A stretch of 64,000 nt of DNA. Origin: Oasisia sp. SBJ-2009 (taxonomy: Eukaryota; Annelida; Polychaeta; Sabellida; Siboglinidae). Both the position numbers and the translations under genes were made by a program. Below are positions 34,501 through 47,681 of this stretch, in pieces; within the stretch, counting starts at the first letter, position 1, and each line of letters starts with the position of its first letter. The stretch covers positions 69,644,754 to 69,708,753 of the forward strand of contig OZ024854.1 of NCBI GenBank assembly GCA_964017155.1, given 5' to 3'. Under the pieces are notes generated by a model that was not told where the DNA came from, ran no database searches, and was given only the letters and a program-made list of their open reading frames with translations.

Positions 34501-35676
34501 GGTGGGCCCGACTTGTACATAAGTGCCAACACTTGCGGGCGCGTTCCTTCACGCGCACTCTCTCATCAATAAAAGCACGTATACTCTCAATTTGTTTTCA
34601 GCATTTCACTATTTGGCACTTATGTACAAGTCGGACCCACCTCAATGTTGCTATTATATCAGTATTTTTGCCAACATTTGATACTTGATTAAATTAATTC
34701 ATTCAATTATAATCATCTTGCGCGTATTTATGTTTTATAAACAGCGCATCTTGGCAAACTTTTGAGGTCGAAAAGACAGCGCGATTTGTGCCAGTCGCAA
34801 GCGCAGCGGTGCATGTTACTGCGCTGTGCATATGAAATGAGCGATAAATAGTTTGTTTATGCCGACCACGCTGTTTTTTCGACCTCAAAAGTCTGCTAAG
34901 ACGCGCTGTATATAAAACAATAATATGCGCAAGATGATTATAATTGATTGAATTAACAAAATCAAGTATCAAATGTTGGCAAAAATACAGTTATAATACC
35001 AAAATTGAGGTGGGCCCGACTTGTACATAAGTGCCAACACTTGCTGGCGCGTTCCTTCACGCGCACTCTCTCATAAATAAAAGCACGTATACTCTCAATT
35101 TGTTTTCAGCATTTCACTATTTGGCACTTATGTACAGTCGGACCCGCCTCAATGTTGCTATTATATCAGTATTTTTGCCAACATTTGATACTTGATTAAA
35201 TTAATTCATTCAATTATAATCATCTTGCGCGTATTTATGTTTTATAAACAGCGCGTCTTGGCAAACTATTGAGGTCGAAAAGACAGCGCGAATTGTGCCA
35301 GCCGCAAGCGCAGGGGTGCATATTACTGCGCTGTGCATATGAAATGAGCGATAAACAGTTTGTTTATGCCGACCACGCTGTCTTTTCGACCTCAAAAGTC
35401 AGCTAAGACGCGCTGTATATAAAACAATAATATGCGAAAGATGATTATAATTGATTGAGTTAACAAAATCAAGTTTCAAAAGTTGGCAAAAATACAGTTA
35501 TAATACCAAAATTGAGGTGGGCCCGACTTGTACATAAGTGCCAACACTTGAGGGCGCGTTCCTTCACGCGCACTCTCTCATAAATAAAAGCACGTATACC
35601 CTCAATTTGTTTTCAGTATTTCACTATTTGGCACTGATGTACAAGTCGGACCCACCTCAATGTTGCTATTATATCA
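28566..35676. repeat. SatB monomers 20-33
   Basis: Starts: 28566, 29074, 29582, 30090, 30598, 31106, 31614, 32122, 32630, 33138, 33646, 34154, 34662, 35169. The string from about 28058 to 29600 recurs from 34154 to 35700 (offset ~6,095 bp), with the shared marker ATATGCGAAAGATG at about 29,335 and 35,431. The monomer at 34662 is 507 bp, with GTACAGTCGG for GTACAAGTCGG. A private CGACATATACAT lies near 30,954. The pair at 31614 and 32630 shares GGGCCCTACTTG. Confidence 0.94.
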
Positions 35677-38600
35677 GTATTTTTGCCAACATTTGATACT
35701 TGATTAAATTAATTCATTCAATTATAATCATCTTGCGCATATTTAAGTTTTATAAACAGCGCGTCTTGGCAAACTGTTGAGGTCGAAAAGACAGCGCCAT
35801 TTGTGCCAGTCGCAAGCGCAGCGGTGCATGTTACTGCGCTGTGCATATGATATGAGCGCTAAACAGTTTGTTTATGCCTACCACGCTGTCTTTTCGACCT
35901 CAAAAGTCTGCTAAGACGCCCTGTATATAAAACATTAATATGCGCAAGATGATTATAATTGATTGAATTAACAAAATCAAGTATCAAATGTTGGCAAAAA
36001 TACAGTTATAATACCAAAATTGAGGTGGGCCCGACTTGTACATAAGTGCCAAAACTTGCGGGCGCGTTCCTTCACGCGCACTCTCTCATAAATAAAAGCA
36101 CGTATACTATCAATTTGTTTTCAGTATTTCACTATTTGACACTTATGTACAAGTCGGACCCATCTCAATGTTGCTATTATATAAGTATTTTTGCCAACAT
36201 TTGATACTTGATTAAATTAAGTCATTCAATTATAATCATCTTGCGCATATTTATGTTTTATAAACAGCGCTTCTTGGCAAACTTTTGAGGTCGAAAAGAC
36301 AGCGCCATTTGTGCCAGTCGCAAGCGCAGCGGTGCATGTTACTGCGCTGTGCATATGATATGAGCGATAAACAGTTTGTTTATGCCTACCACGCTGTCTT
36401 TTCGACCTCAACAGTCTGCTAAGACGCGCTGTATATAAAACATTAATATGCGCAAGATGATTATAATTGATTGAATTAACAAAATCAAGTATCAAATGTT
36501 GGCAACGATACAGTTATAATACCAAAATTGAGGTGGGCCCGACTTGTACATAAGTGCCAACACTTGCGGGCGCGTTCCTTCACGCGCACTCTCTCATAAA
36601 TAAAAGCACGTATACTCTCAATTTCTTTTCAGTATTTCACTATTTGGCACTGATGTACAAGTCGGACCCACCTCAATGTTGCTATTATATAAGTATTTTG
36701 GCCAACATTTGATACTTGATTAAATTAATTCATTCAATTATAATCATCTTGCGCGTATTTATGTTTTATAAACAGCGCGTCTTGGCAAACTTTTGAGGTC
36801 GAAAAGACAGCGCGATTTGTGCCAGTCGCAAGCGCAGCGGTGCATGTTACTGTGCTGTGCATATGAAATGAGCGATAAATAGTTTGTTTATGCCGACCAC
36901 GCTGTTTTTTCGACCTCAAAAGTCTGCTAAGACGCGCTGTATATAAAACAATAATATGCGCAAGATGATTATAATTGATTGAATTAACAAAAGCAAGTAT
37001 CAAATGTTGGCAAAAATACAGTTATAATACCAAAATTGAGGTGGGCCCTACTTGTACATAAGTGCCAACACTTGCGGGCGCGTTCCTTCACGCGCACTCT
37101 CTCATCAATAAAAGCACGTATACTCTCAATTTGTTTTCAGCATTTCACTATTTGGCACTTATGTACAAGTCGGACCCACCTCAATGTTGCTATTATATCA
37201 GTATTTTTGCCAACATTTGATACTTGATTAAATTAATTCATTCAATTATAATCATCTTGCGCGTATTTATGTTTTATAAACAGCGCATCTTGGCAAACTT
37301 TTGAGGTCGAAAAGACAGCGCGATTTGTGCCAGTCGCAAGCGCAGCGGTGCATGTTACTGCGCTGTGCATATGATATGAGCGATAAACAGTTTGTTTATG
37401 CCTACCACGCTGTCTTTTCGACCTCAACAGTCTGCTAAGACGCGCTGTATATAAAACATTAATATGCGCAAGATGATTATAATTGATTGAATTAACAAAA
37501 TCAAGTATCAAATGTTGGCAACGATACAGTTATAATACCAAAATTGAGGTGGGCCCGACTTGTACATAAGTGCCAACACTTGCGGGCGCGTTCCTTCACG
37601 CGCACTCTCTCATAAATAAAAGCACGTATACTCTCAATTTCTTTTCAGTATTTCACTATTTGGCACTGATGTACAAGTCGGACCCACCTCAATGTTGCTA
37701 TTATATAAGTATTTTGGCCAACATTTGATACTTGATTAAATTAATTCATTCAATTATAATCATCTTGCGCGTATTTATGTTTTATAAACAGCGCGTCTTG
37801 GCAAACTTTTGAGGTCGAAAAGACAGCGCGATTTGTGCCAGTCGCAAGCGCAGCGGTGCATGTTACTGTGCTGTGCATATGAAATGAGCGATAAATAGTT
37901 TGTTTATGCCGACCACGCTGTTTTTTCGACCTCAAAAGTCTGCTAAGACGCGCTGTATATAAAACAATAATATGCGCAAGATGATTATAATTGATTGAAT
38001 TAACAAAAGCAAGTATCAAATGTTGGCAAAAATACAGTTATAATACCAAAATTGAGGTGGGCCCTACTTGTACATAAGTGCCAACACTTGCGGGCGCGTT
38101 CCTTCACGCGCACTCTCTCATCAATAAAAGCACGTATACTCTCAATTTGTTTTCAGCATTTCACTATTTGGCACTTATGTACAAGTCGGACCCACCTCAA
38201 TGTTGCTATTATATCAGTATTTTTGCCAACATTTGATACTTGATTAAATTAATTCATTCAATTATAATCATCTTGCGCATATTTAAGTTTTATAAACAGC
38301 GCGTCTTGGCAAACTGTTGAGGTCGAAAAGACAGCGCCATTTGTGCCAGTCGCAAGCGCAGCGGTGCATGTTACTGCGCTGTGCATATGATATGAGCGCT
38401 AAACAGTTTGTTTATGCCTACCACGCTGTCTTTTCGACCTCAAAAGTCTGCTAAGACGCCCTGTATATAAAACATTAATATGCGCAAGATGATTATAATT
38501 GATTGAATTAACAAAATCAAGTATCAAATGTTGGCAAAAATACAGTTATAATACCAAAATTGAGGTGGGCCCGACTTGTACATAAGTGCCAAAACTTGCG

Positions 38601-40756
38601 GGCGCGTTCCTTCACGCGCACTCTCTCATAAATAAAAGCACGTATACTATCAATTTGTTTTCAGTATTTCACTATTTGACACTTATGTACAAGTCGGACC
38701 CATCTCAATGTTGCTATTATATAAGTATTTTTGCCAACATTTGATACTTGATTAAATTAAGTCATTCAATTATAATCATCTTGCGCATATTTATGTTTTA
38801 TAAACAGCGCTTCTTGGCAAACTTTTGAGGTCGAAAAGACAGCGCCATTTGTGCCAGTCGCAAGCGCAGCGGTGCATGTTACTGCGCTGTGCATATGATA
38901 TGAGCGATAAACAGTTTGTTTATGCCTACCACGCTGTCTTTTCGACCTCAACAGTCTGCTAAGACGCGCTGTATATAAAACATTAATATGCGCAAGATGA
39001 TTATAATTGATTGAATTAACAAAATCAAGTATCAAATGTTGGCAACGATACAGTTATAATACCAAAATTGAGGTGGGCCCGACTTGTACATAAGTGCCAA
39101 CACTTGCGGGCGCGTTCCTTCACGCGCACTCTCTCATAAATAAAAGCACGTATACTCTCAATTTCTTTTCAGTATTTCACTATTTGGCACTGATGTACAA
39201 GTCGGACCCACCTCAATGTTGCTATTATATAAGTATTTTGGCCAACATTTGATACTTGATTAAATTAATTCATTCAATTATAATCATCTTGCGCGTATTT
39301 ATGTTTTATAAACAGCGCGTCTTGGCAAACTTTTGAGGTCGAAAAGACAGCGCGATTTGTGCCAGTCGCAAGCGCAGCGGTGCATGTTACTGTGCTGTGC
39401 ATATGAAATGAGCGATAAATAGTTTGTTTATGCCGACCACGCTGTTTTTTCGACCTCAAAAGTCTGCTAAGACGCGCTGTATATAAAACAATAATATGCG
39501 CAAGATGATTATAATTGATTGAATTAACAAAAGCAAGTATCAAATGTTGGCAAAAATACAGTTATAATACCAAAATTGAGGTGGGCCCTACTTGTACATA
39601 AGTGCCAACACTTGCGGGCGCGTTCCTTCACGCGCACTCTCTCATCAATAAAAGCACGTATACTCTCAATTTGTTTTCAGCATTTCACTATTTGGCACTT
39701 ATGTACAAGTCGGACCCACCTCAATGTTGCTATTATATCAGTATTTTTGCCAACATTTGATACTTGATTAAATTAATTCATTCAATTATAATCATCTTGC
39801 GCGTATTTATGTTTTATAAACAGCGCATCTTGGCAAACTTTTGAGGTCGAAAAGACAGCGCGATTTGTGCCAGTCGCAAGCGCAGCGGTGCATGTTACTG
39901 CGCTGTGCATATGATATGAGCGATAAACAGTTTGTTTATGCCTACCACGCTGTCTTTTCGACCTCAACAGTCTGCTAAGACGCGCTGTATATAAAACATT
40001 AATATGCGCAAGATGATTATAATTGATTGAATTAACAAAATCAAGTATCAAATGTTGGCAACGATACAGTTATAATACCAAAATTGAGGTGGGCCCGACT
40101 TGTACATAAGTGCCAACACTTGCGGGCGCGTTCCTTCACGCGCACTCTCTCATAAATAAAAGCACGTATACTCTCAATTTCTTTTCAGTATTTCACTATT
40201 TGGCACTGATGTACAAGTCGGACCCACCTCAATGTTGCTATTATATAAGTATTTTGGCCAACATTTGATACTTGATTAAATTAATTCATTCAATTATAAT
40301 CATCTTGCGCGTATTTATGTTTTATAAACAGCGCGTCTTGGCAAACTTTTGAGGTCGAAAAGACAGCGCGATTTGTGCCAGTCGCAAGCGCAGCGGTGCA
40401 TGTTACTGTGCTGTGCATATGAAATGAGCGATAAATAGTTTGTTTATGCCGACCACGCTGTTTTTTCGACCTCAAAAGTCTGCTAAGACGCGCTGTATAT
40501 AAAACAATAATATGCGCAAGATGATTATAATTGATTGAATTAACAAAATCAAGTATCAAATGTTGGCAAAAATACAGTTATAATACCAAAATTGAGGTGG
40601 GCCCGACTTGTACATAAGTGCCAACACTTGCTGGCGCGTTCCTTCACGCGCACTCTCTCATAAATAAAAGCACGTATACTCTCAATTTGTTTTCAGCATT
40701 TCACTATTTGGCACTTATGTACAAGTCGGACCCGCCTCAATGTTGCTATTATATCA
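35677..40756. repeat. SatB five-monomer (2540-bp) tandem duplication
   Basis: 35677-38216 and 38217-40756 share GACGCCCTGTATATAA, GACCCATCTCAATG, TTAAGTCATTC and the two GGGCCCTAC monomers at a constant 2,540-bp offset. The last ~220 bp of the copies belong to different subtypes, marking the exchange point. Monomer starts: 35677, 36185, 36693, 37201, 37709, 38217, 38725, 39233, 39741, 40249. Confidence 0.92.
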
Positions 40757-43700
40757 GTATTTTTGCCAACATTTGATACTTGATTAAATTAATTCATTCA
40801 ATTATAATCATCTTGCGCGTATTTATGTTTTATAAACAGCGCGTCTTGGCAAACTATTGAGGTCGAAAAGACAGCGCGAATTGTGCCAGCCGCAAGCGCA
40901 GGGGTGCATGTTACTGCGCTGTGCATATGAAATGAGCGATAAACAGTTTGTTTATGCCGACCACGCTGTCTTTTCGACCTCAAAAGTCAGCTAAGACGCG
41001 CTGTATATAAAACAATAATATGCGCAAGATGATTATAATTGATTGAGTTAACAAAATCAAGTTTCAAAAGTTGGCAAAAATACAGTTATAATACCAAAAT
41101 TGAGGTGGGCCCGACTTGTACATAAGTGCCAACACTTGAGGGCGCGTTCCTTCACGCGCACTCTCTCATAAATAAAAGCATGTATACCCTCAATTTGTTT
41201 TCAGTATTTCACTATTTGGCACTGATGTACAAGTCGGACCCACCTCAATGTTGCTATTATATCAGTATTTTTGCCAACATTTGATACTTGATTAAATTAA
41301 TTCATTCAATTATAATCATCTTGCGCATATTTAAGTTTTATAAACAGCGCGTCTTGGCAAACTGTTGAGGTCGAAAAGACAGCGCCATTTGTGCCAGTCG
41401 CAAGCGCAGCGGTGCATGTTACTGCGCTGTGCATATGATATGAGCGCTAAACAGTTTGTTTATGCCTACCACGCTGTCTTTTAGACCTCAAAAGTCTGCT
41501 AAGACGCGCTGTATATAAAACATTAATATGCGCAAGATGATTATAATTGATTGAATTAACAAAATCAAGTATCAAATGTTGGCAACGATACAGTTATAAT
41601 ACCAAAATTGAGGTGGGCCCGTCTTGTACATTAATGCCTACACTTGCGGGCGCGCAACTTCACGCGCACTCTCTCATAAAAGCACGTATACTCTCAATTT
41701 GTTTTCAGTATTTCACTAGTTGGCACTTATGTACAAGTCGGACCCACCTCAATGTTGCTATTATATCAGTATTTTTGCCAACATTTGATACTTGATTAAA
41801 TTAATTCATTCAATTATAATCATCTTGCGCATATTTATGTTTTATAAACAGCGCGTCTTGGCAAAGTTTTGAGGTCGAAAAGACAGCGCCATTTGTGCCA
41901 GTCGCAAGCGCAGCGGTGCATGATACTGCGCTGTGCATATGATATGAGCGATAAACAGTTTGTTTATGCCGACCACGCTGTCTTTTCGACCTCAAAAGTC
42001 AGCTAAGACGCGCTGTATATAAAACAATAATTTGCGCAAGATGATTATAATTGATTGAATTAATAAAATCAAGTATCAAATGTTGGCAAAAATACAGTTA
42101 TAATACCAAAATTGAGGTGGGCCCGACTTGTACATAAGTGCCAAAACTTGCGGGCGCGTTCCTTCACGCGCACTCTCTCATAAATAAAAGCACGTATACT
42201 ATCAATTTGTTTTCAGTATTTCACTATTTGACACTTATGTACAAGTCGGACCCACCTCAATGTTGCTATTATATAAGTATTTTTGCCAACATTTGATACT
42301 TGATTAAATTAATTCATTCAATTATAATCATCTTGCGCATATTTATGTTTTATAAACAGCGCTTCTTGGCAAACTTTTGAGGTCGAAAAGACAGCGCCAT
42401 TTGTGCCAGTCGCAAGCGCAGCGGTGCATGTTACTGCGCTGTGCATATGATATGAGCGATAAACAGTTTGTTTATGCCTACCACGCTGTCTTTTCGACCT
42501 CAACAGTCTGCTAAGACGCGCTGTATATAAAACATTAATATGGGCAAGATGATTATAATTGATTGAATTAACAAAATCAAGTATCAAATGTTGGCAACGA
42601 TACAGTTATAATACCAAAATTGAGGTGGGCCCGACTTGTACATAAGTGCCAACACTTGCGGGCGCGTTCCTTCACGCGCACTCTCTCATAAATAAAAGCA
42701 CGTATACTCTCAATTTCTTTTCAGTATTTCACTATTTGGCACTTATGTACAAGTCGGACCCACCTCAATGTTGCTATTATATAAGTATTTTGGCCAACAT
42801 TTGATACTTGATTAAATTAATTCATTCAATTATAATCATCTTGCGCGTATTTATGTTTTATAAACAGCGCGTCTTGGCAAACTTTTGAGGTCGAAAAGAC
42901 AGCGCGATTTGTGCCAGTCGCAAGCGCAGCGGTGCATGTTACTGTGCTGTGCATATGAAATGAGCGATAAATAGTTTGTTTATGCCGACCACGCTGTTTT
43001 TTCGACCTCAAAAGTCTGCTAAGACGCGCTGTATATAAAACAATAATATGCGCAAGATGATTATAATTGATTGAATTAACAAAATCAAGTATCAAATGTT
43101 GGGAAAAATACAGTTATAATACCAAAATTGAGGTGGGCCCGACTTGTACATAAGTGCCAACACTTGCGGGCGCGTTCCTTCACGCGCACTCTCTCATCAA
43201 TAAAAGCACGTATACTCTCAATTTGTTTTCAGCATTTCACTATTTGGCACTTATGTACAAGTCGGACCCACCTCAATGTTGCTATTATATCAGTATTTTT
43301 GCCAACATTTGATACTTGATTAAATTAATTCATTCAATTATAATCATCTTGCGCGTATTTATGTTTTATAAACAGCGCATCTTGGCAAACTTTTGAGGTC
43401 GAAAAGACAGCGCGATTTGTGCCAGTCGCAAGCGCAGCGGTGCATGTTACTGCGCTGTGCATATGAAATGAGCGATAAATAGTTTGTTTATGCCGACCAC
43501 GCTGTTTTTTCGACCTCAAAAGTCTGCTAAGACGCGCTGTATATAAAACAATAATATGCGCAAGATGATTATAATTGATTGAATTAACAAAATCAAGTAT
43601 CAAATGTTGGCAAAAATACAGTTATAATACCAAAATTAAGGTGGGCCCGACTTGTACATAAGTGCCAACACTTGCTGGCGCGTTCCTTCACGCGCACTCT

Positions 43701-46700
43701 CTCATAAATAAAAGCACGTATACTCTCAATTTGTTTTCAGCATTTCACTATTTGGCACTTATGTACAGTCGGACCCGCCTCAATGTTGCTATTATATCAG
43801 TATTTTTGCCAACATTTGATACTTGATTAAATTAATTCATTCAATTATAATCATCTTGCGCGTATTTATGTTTTATAAACAGCGCGTCTTGGCAAACTAT
43901 TGAGGTCGAAAAGACAGCGCGAATTGTGCCAGCCGCAAGCGCAGGGGTGCATATTACTGCGCTGTGCATATGAAATGAGCGATAAACAGTTTGTTTATGC
44001 CGACCACGCTGTCTTTTCGACCTCAAAAGTCAGCTAAGACGCGCTGTATATAAAACAATAATATGCGAAAGATGATTATAATTGATTGAGTTAACAAAAT
44101 CAAGTTTCAAAAGTTGGCAAAAATACAGTTATAATACCAAAATTGAGGTGGGCCCGACTTGTACATAAGTGCCAACACTTGAGGGCGCGTTCCTTCACGC
44201 GCACTCTCTCATAAATAAAAGCACGTATACCCTCAATTTGTTTTCAGTATTTCACTATTTGGCACTGATGTACAAGTCGGACCCACCTCAATGTTGCTAT
44301 TATATCAGTATTTTTGCCAACATTTGATACTTGATTAAATTAATTCATTCAATTATAATCATCTTGCGCATATTTAAGTTTTATAAACAGCGCGTCTTGG
44401 CAAACTGTTGAGGTCGAAAAGACAGCGCCATTTGTGCCAGTCGCAAGCGCAGCGGTGCATGTTACTGCGCTGTGCATATGATATGAGCGCTAAACAGTTT
44501 GTTTATGCCTACCACGCTGTCTTTTCGACCTCAAAAGTCTGCTAAGACGCCCTGTATATAAAACATTAATATGCGCAAGATGATTATAATTGATTGAATT
44601 AACAAAATCAAGTATCAAATGTTGGCAAAAATACAGTTATAATACCAAAATTGAGGTGGGCCCGACTTGTACATAAGTGCCAAAACTTGCGGGCGCGTTC
44701 CTTCACGCGCACTCTCTCATAAATAAAAGCACGTATACTATCAATTTGTTTTCAGTATTTCACTATTTGACACTTATGTACAAGTCGGACCCATCTCAAT
44801 GTTGCTATTATATAAGTATTTTTGCCAACATTTGATACTTGATTAAATTAAGTCATTCAATTATAATCATCTTGCGCATATTTATGTTTTATAAACAGCG
44901 CTTCTTGGCAAACTTTTGAGGTCGAAAAGACAGCGCCATTTGTGCCAGTCGCAAGCGCAGCGGTGCATGTTACTGCGCTGTGCATATGATATGAGCGATA
45001 AACAGTTTGTTTATGCCTACCACGCTGTCTTTTCGACCTCAACAGTCTGCTAAGACGCGCTGTATATAAAACATTAATATGCGCAAGATGATTATAATTG
45101 ATTGAATTACCAAATCAAGTATCAAATGTTGGCAACGATACAGTTATAATACCAAAATTGAGGTGGGCCCGACTTGTACATAAGTGCCAACACTTGCGGG
45201 CGCGTTCCTTCACGCGCACTCTCTCATAAATAAAAGCACGTATACTCTCAATTTCTTTTCAGTATTTCACTATTTGGCACTGATGTACAAGTCGGACCCA
45301 CCTCAATGTTGCTATTATATAAGTATTTTGGCCAACATTTGATACTTGATTAAATTAATTCATTCAATTATAATCATCTTGCGCGTATTTATGTTTTATA
45401 AACAGCGCGTCTTGGCAAACTTTTGAGGTCGAAAAGACAGCGCGATTTGTGCCAGTCGCAAGCGCAGCGGTGCATGTTACTGTGCTGTGCATATGAAATG
45501 AGCGATAAATAGTTTGTTTATGCCGACCACGCTGTTTTTTCGACCTCAAAAGTCTGCTAAGACGCGCTGTATATAAAACAATAATATGCGCAAGATGATT
45601 ATAATTGATTGAATTAACAAAAGCAAGTATCAAATGTTGGCAAAAATACAGTTATAATACCAAAATTGAGGTGGGCCCTACTTGTACATAAGTGCCAACA
45701 CTTGCGGGCGCGTTCCTTCACGCGCACTCTCTCATCAATAAAAGCACGTATACTCTCAATTTGTTTTCAGCATTTCACTATTTGGCACTTATGTACAAGT
45801 CGGACCCACCTCAATGTTGCTATTATATCAGTATTTTTGCCAACATTTGATACTTGATTAAATTAATTCATTCAATTATAATCATCTTGCGCGTATTTAT
45901 GTTTTATAAACAGCGCATCTTGGCAAACTTTTGAGGTCGAAAAGACAGCGCGATTTGTGCCAGTCGCAAGCGCAGCGGTGCATGTTACTGCGCTGTGCAT
46001 ATGATATGAGCGATAAACAGTTTGTTTATGCCTACCACGCTGTCTTTTCGACCTCAACAGTCTGCTAAGACGCGCTGTATATAAAACATTAATATGCGCA
46101 AGATGATTATAATTGATTGAATTAACAAAATCAAGTATCAAATGTTGGCAACGATACAGTTATAATACCAAAATTGAGGTGGGCCCGACTTGTACATAAG
46201 TGCCAACACTTGCGGGCGCGTTCCTTCACGCGCACTCTCTCATAAATAAAAGCACGTATACTCTCAATTTCTTTTCAGTATTTCACTATTTGGCACTGAT
46301 GTACAAGTCGGACCCACCTCAATGTTGCTATTATATAAGTATTTTGGCCAACATTTGATACTTGATTAAATTAATTCATTCAATTATAATCATCTTGCGC
46401 GTATTTATGTTTTATAAACAGCGCGTCTTGGCAAACTTTTGAGGTCGAAAAGACAGCGCGATTTGTGCCAGTCGCAAGCGCAGCGGTGCATGTTACTGTG
46501 CTGTGCATATGAAATGAGCGATAAATAGTTTGTTTATGCCGACCACGCTGTTTTTTCGACCTCAAAAGTCTGCTAAGACGCGCTGTATATAAAACAATAA
46601 TATGCGCAAGATGATTATAATTGATTGAATTAACAAAAGCAAGTATCAAATGTTGGCAAAAATACAGTTATAATACCAAAATTGAGGTGGGCCCGACTTG

Positions 46701-47681
46701 TACATAAGTGCCAACACTTGCGGGCGCGTTCCTTCACGCGCACTCTCTCATAAATAAAAGCACGTATACTCTCAATTTCTTTTCAGTATTTCACTATTTG
46801 GCACTGATGTACAAGTCGGACCCACCTCAATGTTGCTATTATATAAGTATTTTGGCCAACATTTGATACTTGATTAAATTAATTCATTCAATTATAATCA
46901 TCTTGCGCGTATTTATGTTTTATAAACAGCGCGTCTTGGCAAACTTTTGAGGTCGAAAAGACAGCGCGATTTGTGCCAGTCGCAAGCGCAGCGGTGCATG
47001 TTACTGTGCTGTGCATATGAAATGAGCGATAAATAGTTTGTTTATGCCGACCACGCTGTTTTTTCGACCTCAAAAGTCTGCTAAGACGCGCTGTATATAA
47101 AACAATAATATGCGCAAGATGATTATAATTGATTGAATTAACAAAAGCAAGTATCAAATGTTGGCAAAAATACAGTTATAATACCAAAATTGAGGTGGGC
47201 CCTACTTGTACATAAGTGCCAACACTTGCGGGCGCGTTCCTTCACGCGCACTCTCTCATCAATAAAAGCACGTATACTCTCAATTTGTTTTCAGCATTTC
47301 ACTATTTGGCACTTATGTACAAGTCGGACCCACCTCAATGTTGCTATTATATCAGTATTTTTGCCAACATTTGATACTTGATTAAATTAATTCATTCAAT
47401 TATAATCATCTTGCGCGTATTTATGTTTTATAAACAGCGCATCTTGGCAAACTTTTGAGGTCGAAAAGACAGCGCGATTTGTGCCAGTCGCAAGCGCAGC
47501 GGTGCATGTTACTGCGCTGTGCATATGAAATGAGCGATAAATAGTTTGTTTATGCCGACCACGCTGTTTTTTCGACCTCAAAAGTCTGCTAAGACGCGCT
47601 GTATATAAAACAATAATATGCGCAAGATGATTATAATTGATTGAATTAACAAAATCAAGTATCAAATGTTGGCAAAAATAC
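40576..47681. repeat. SatB 14-monomer block, copy 1
   Basis: Starts: 40757, 41265, 41769, 42277, 42785, 43293, 43800, 44308, 44816, 45323, 45831, 46339, 46847, 47355. It recurs at 47682 with an offset of 7,106 bp up to about 42,800, then 6,598-6,599 bp, because the second copy lacks the monomer at 43293. Markers are TGCATGATACTGCG, AATATGGGCAAG and ATGCGAAAGATG. The monomers at 46339 and 46847 are a local doublet of the same subtype. Confidence 0.92.
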
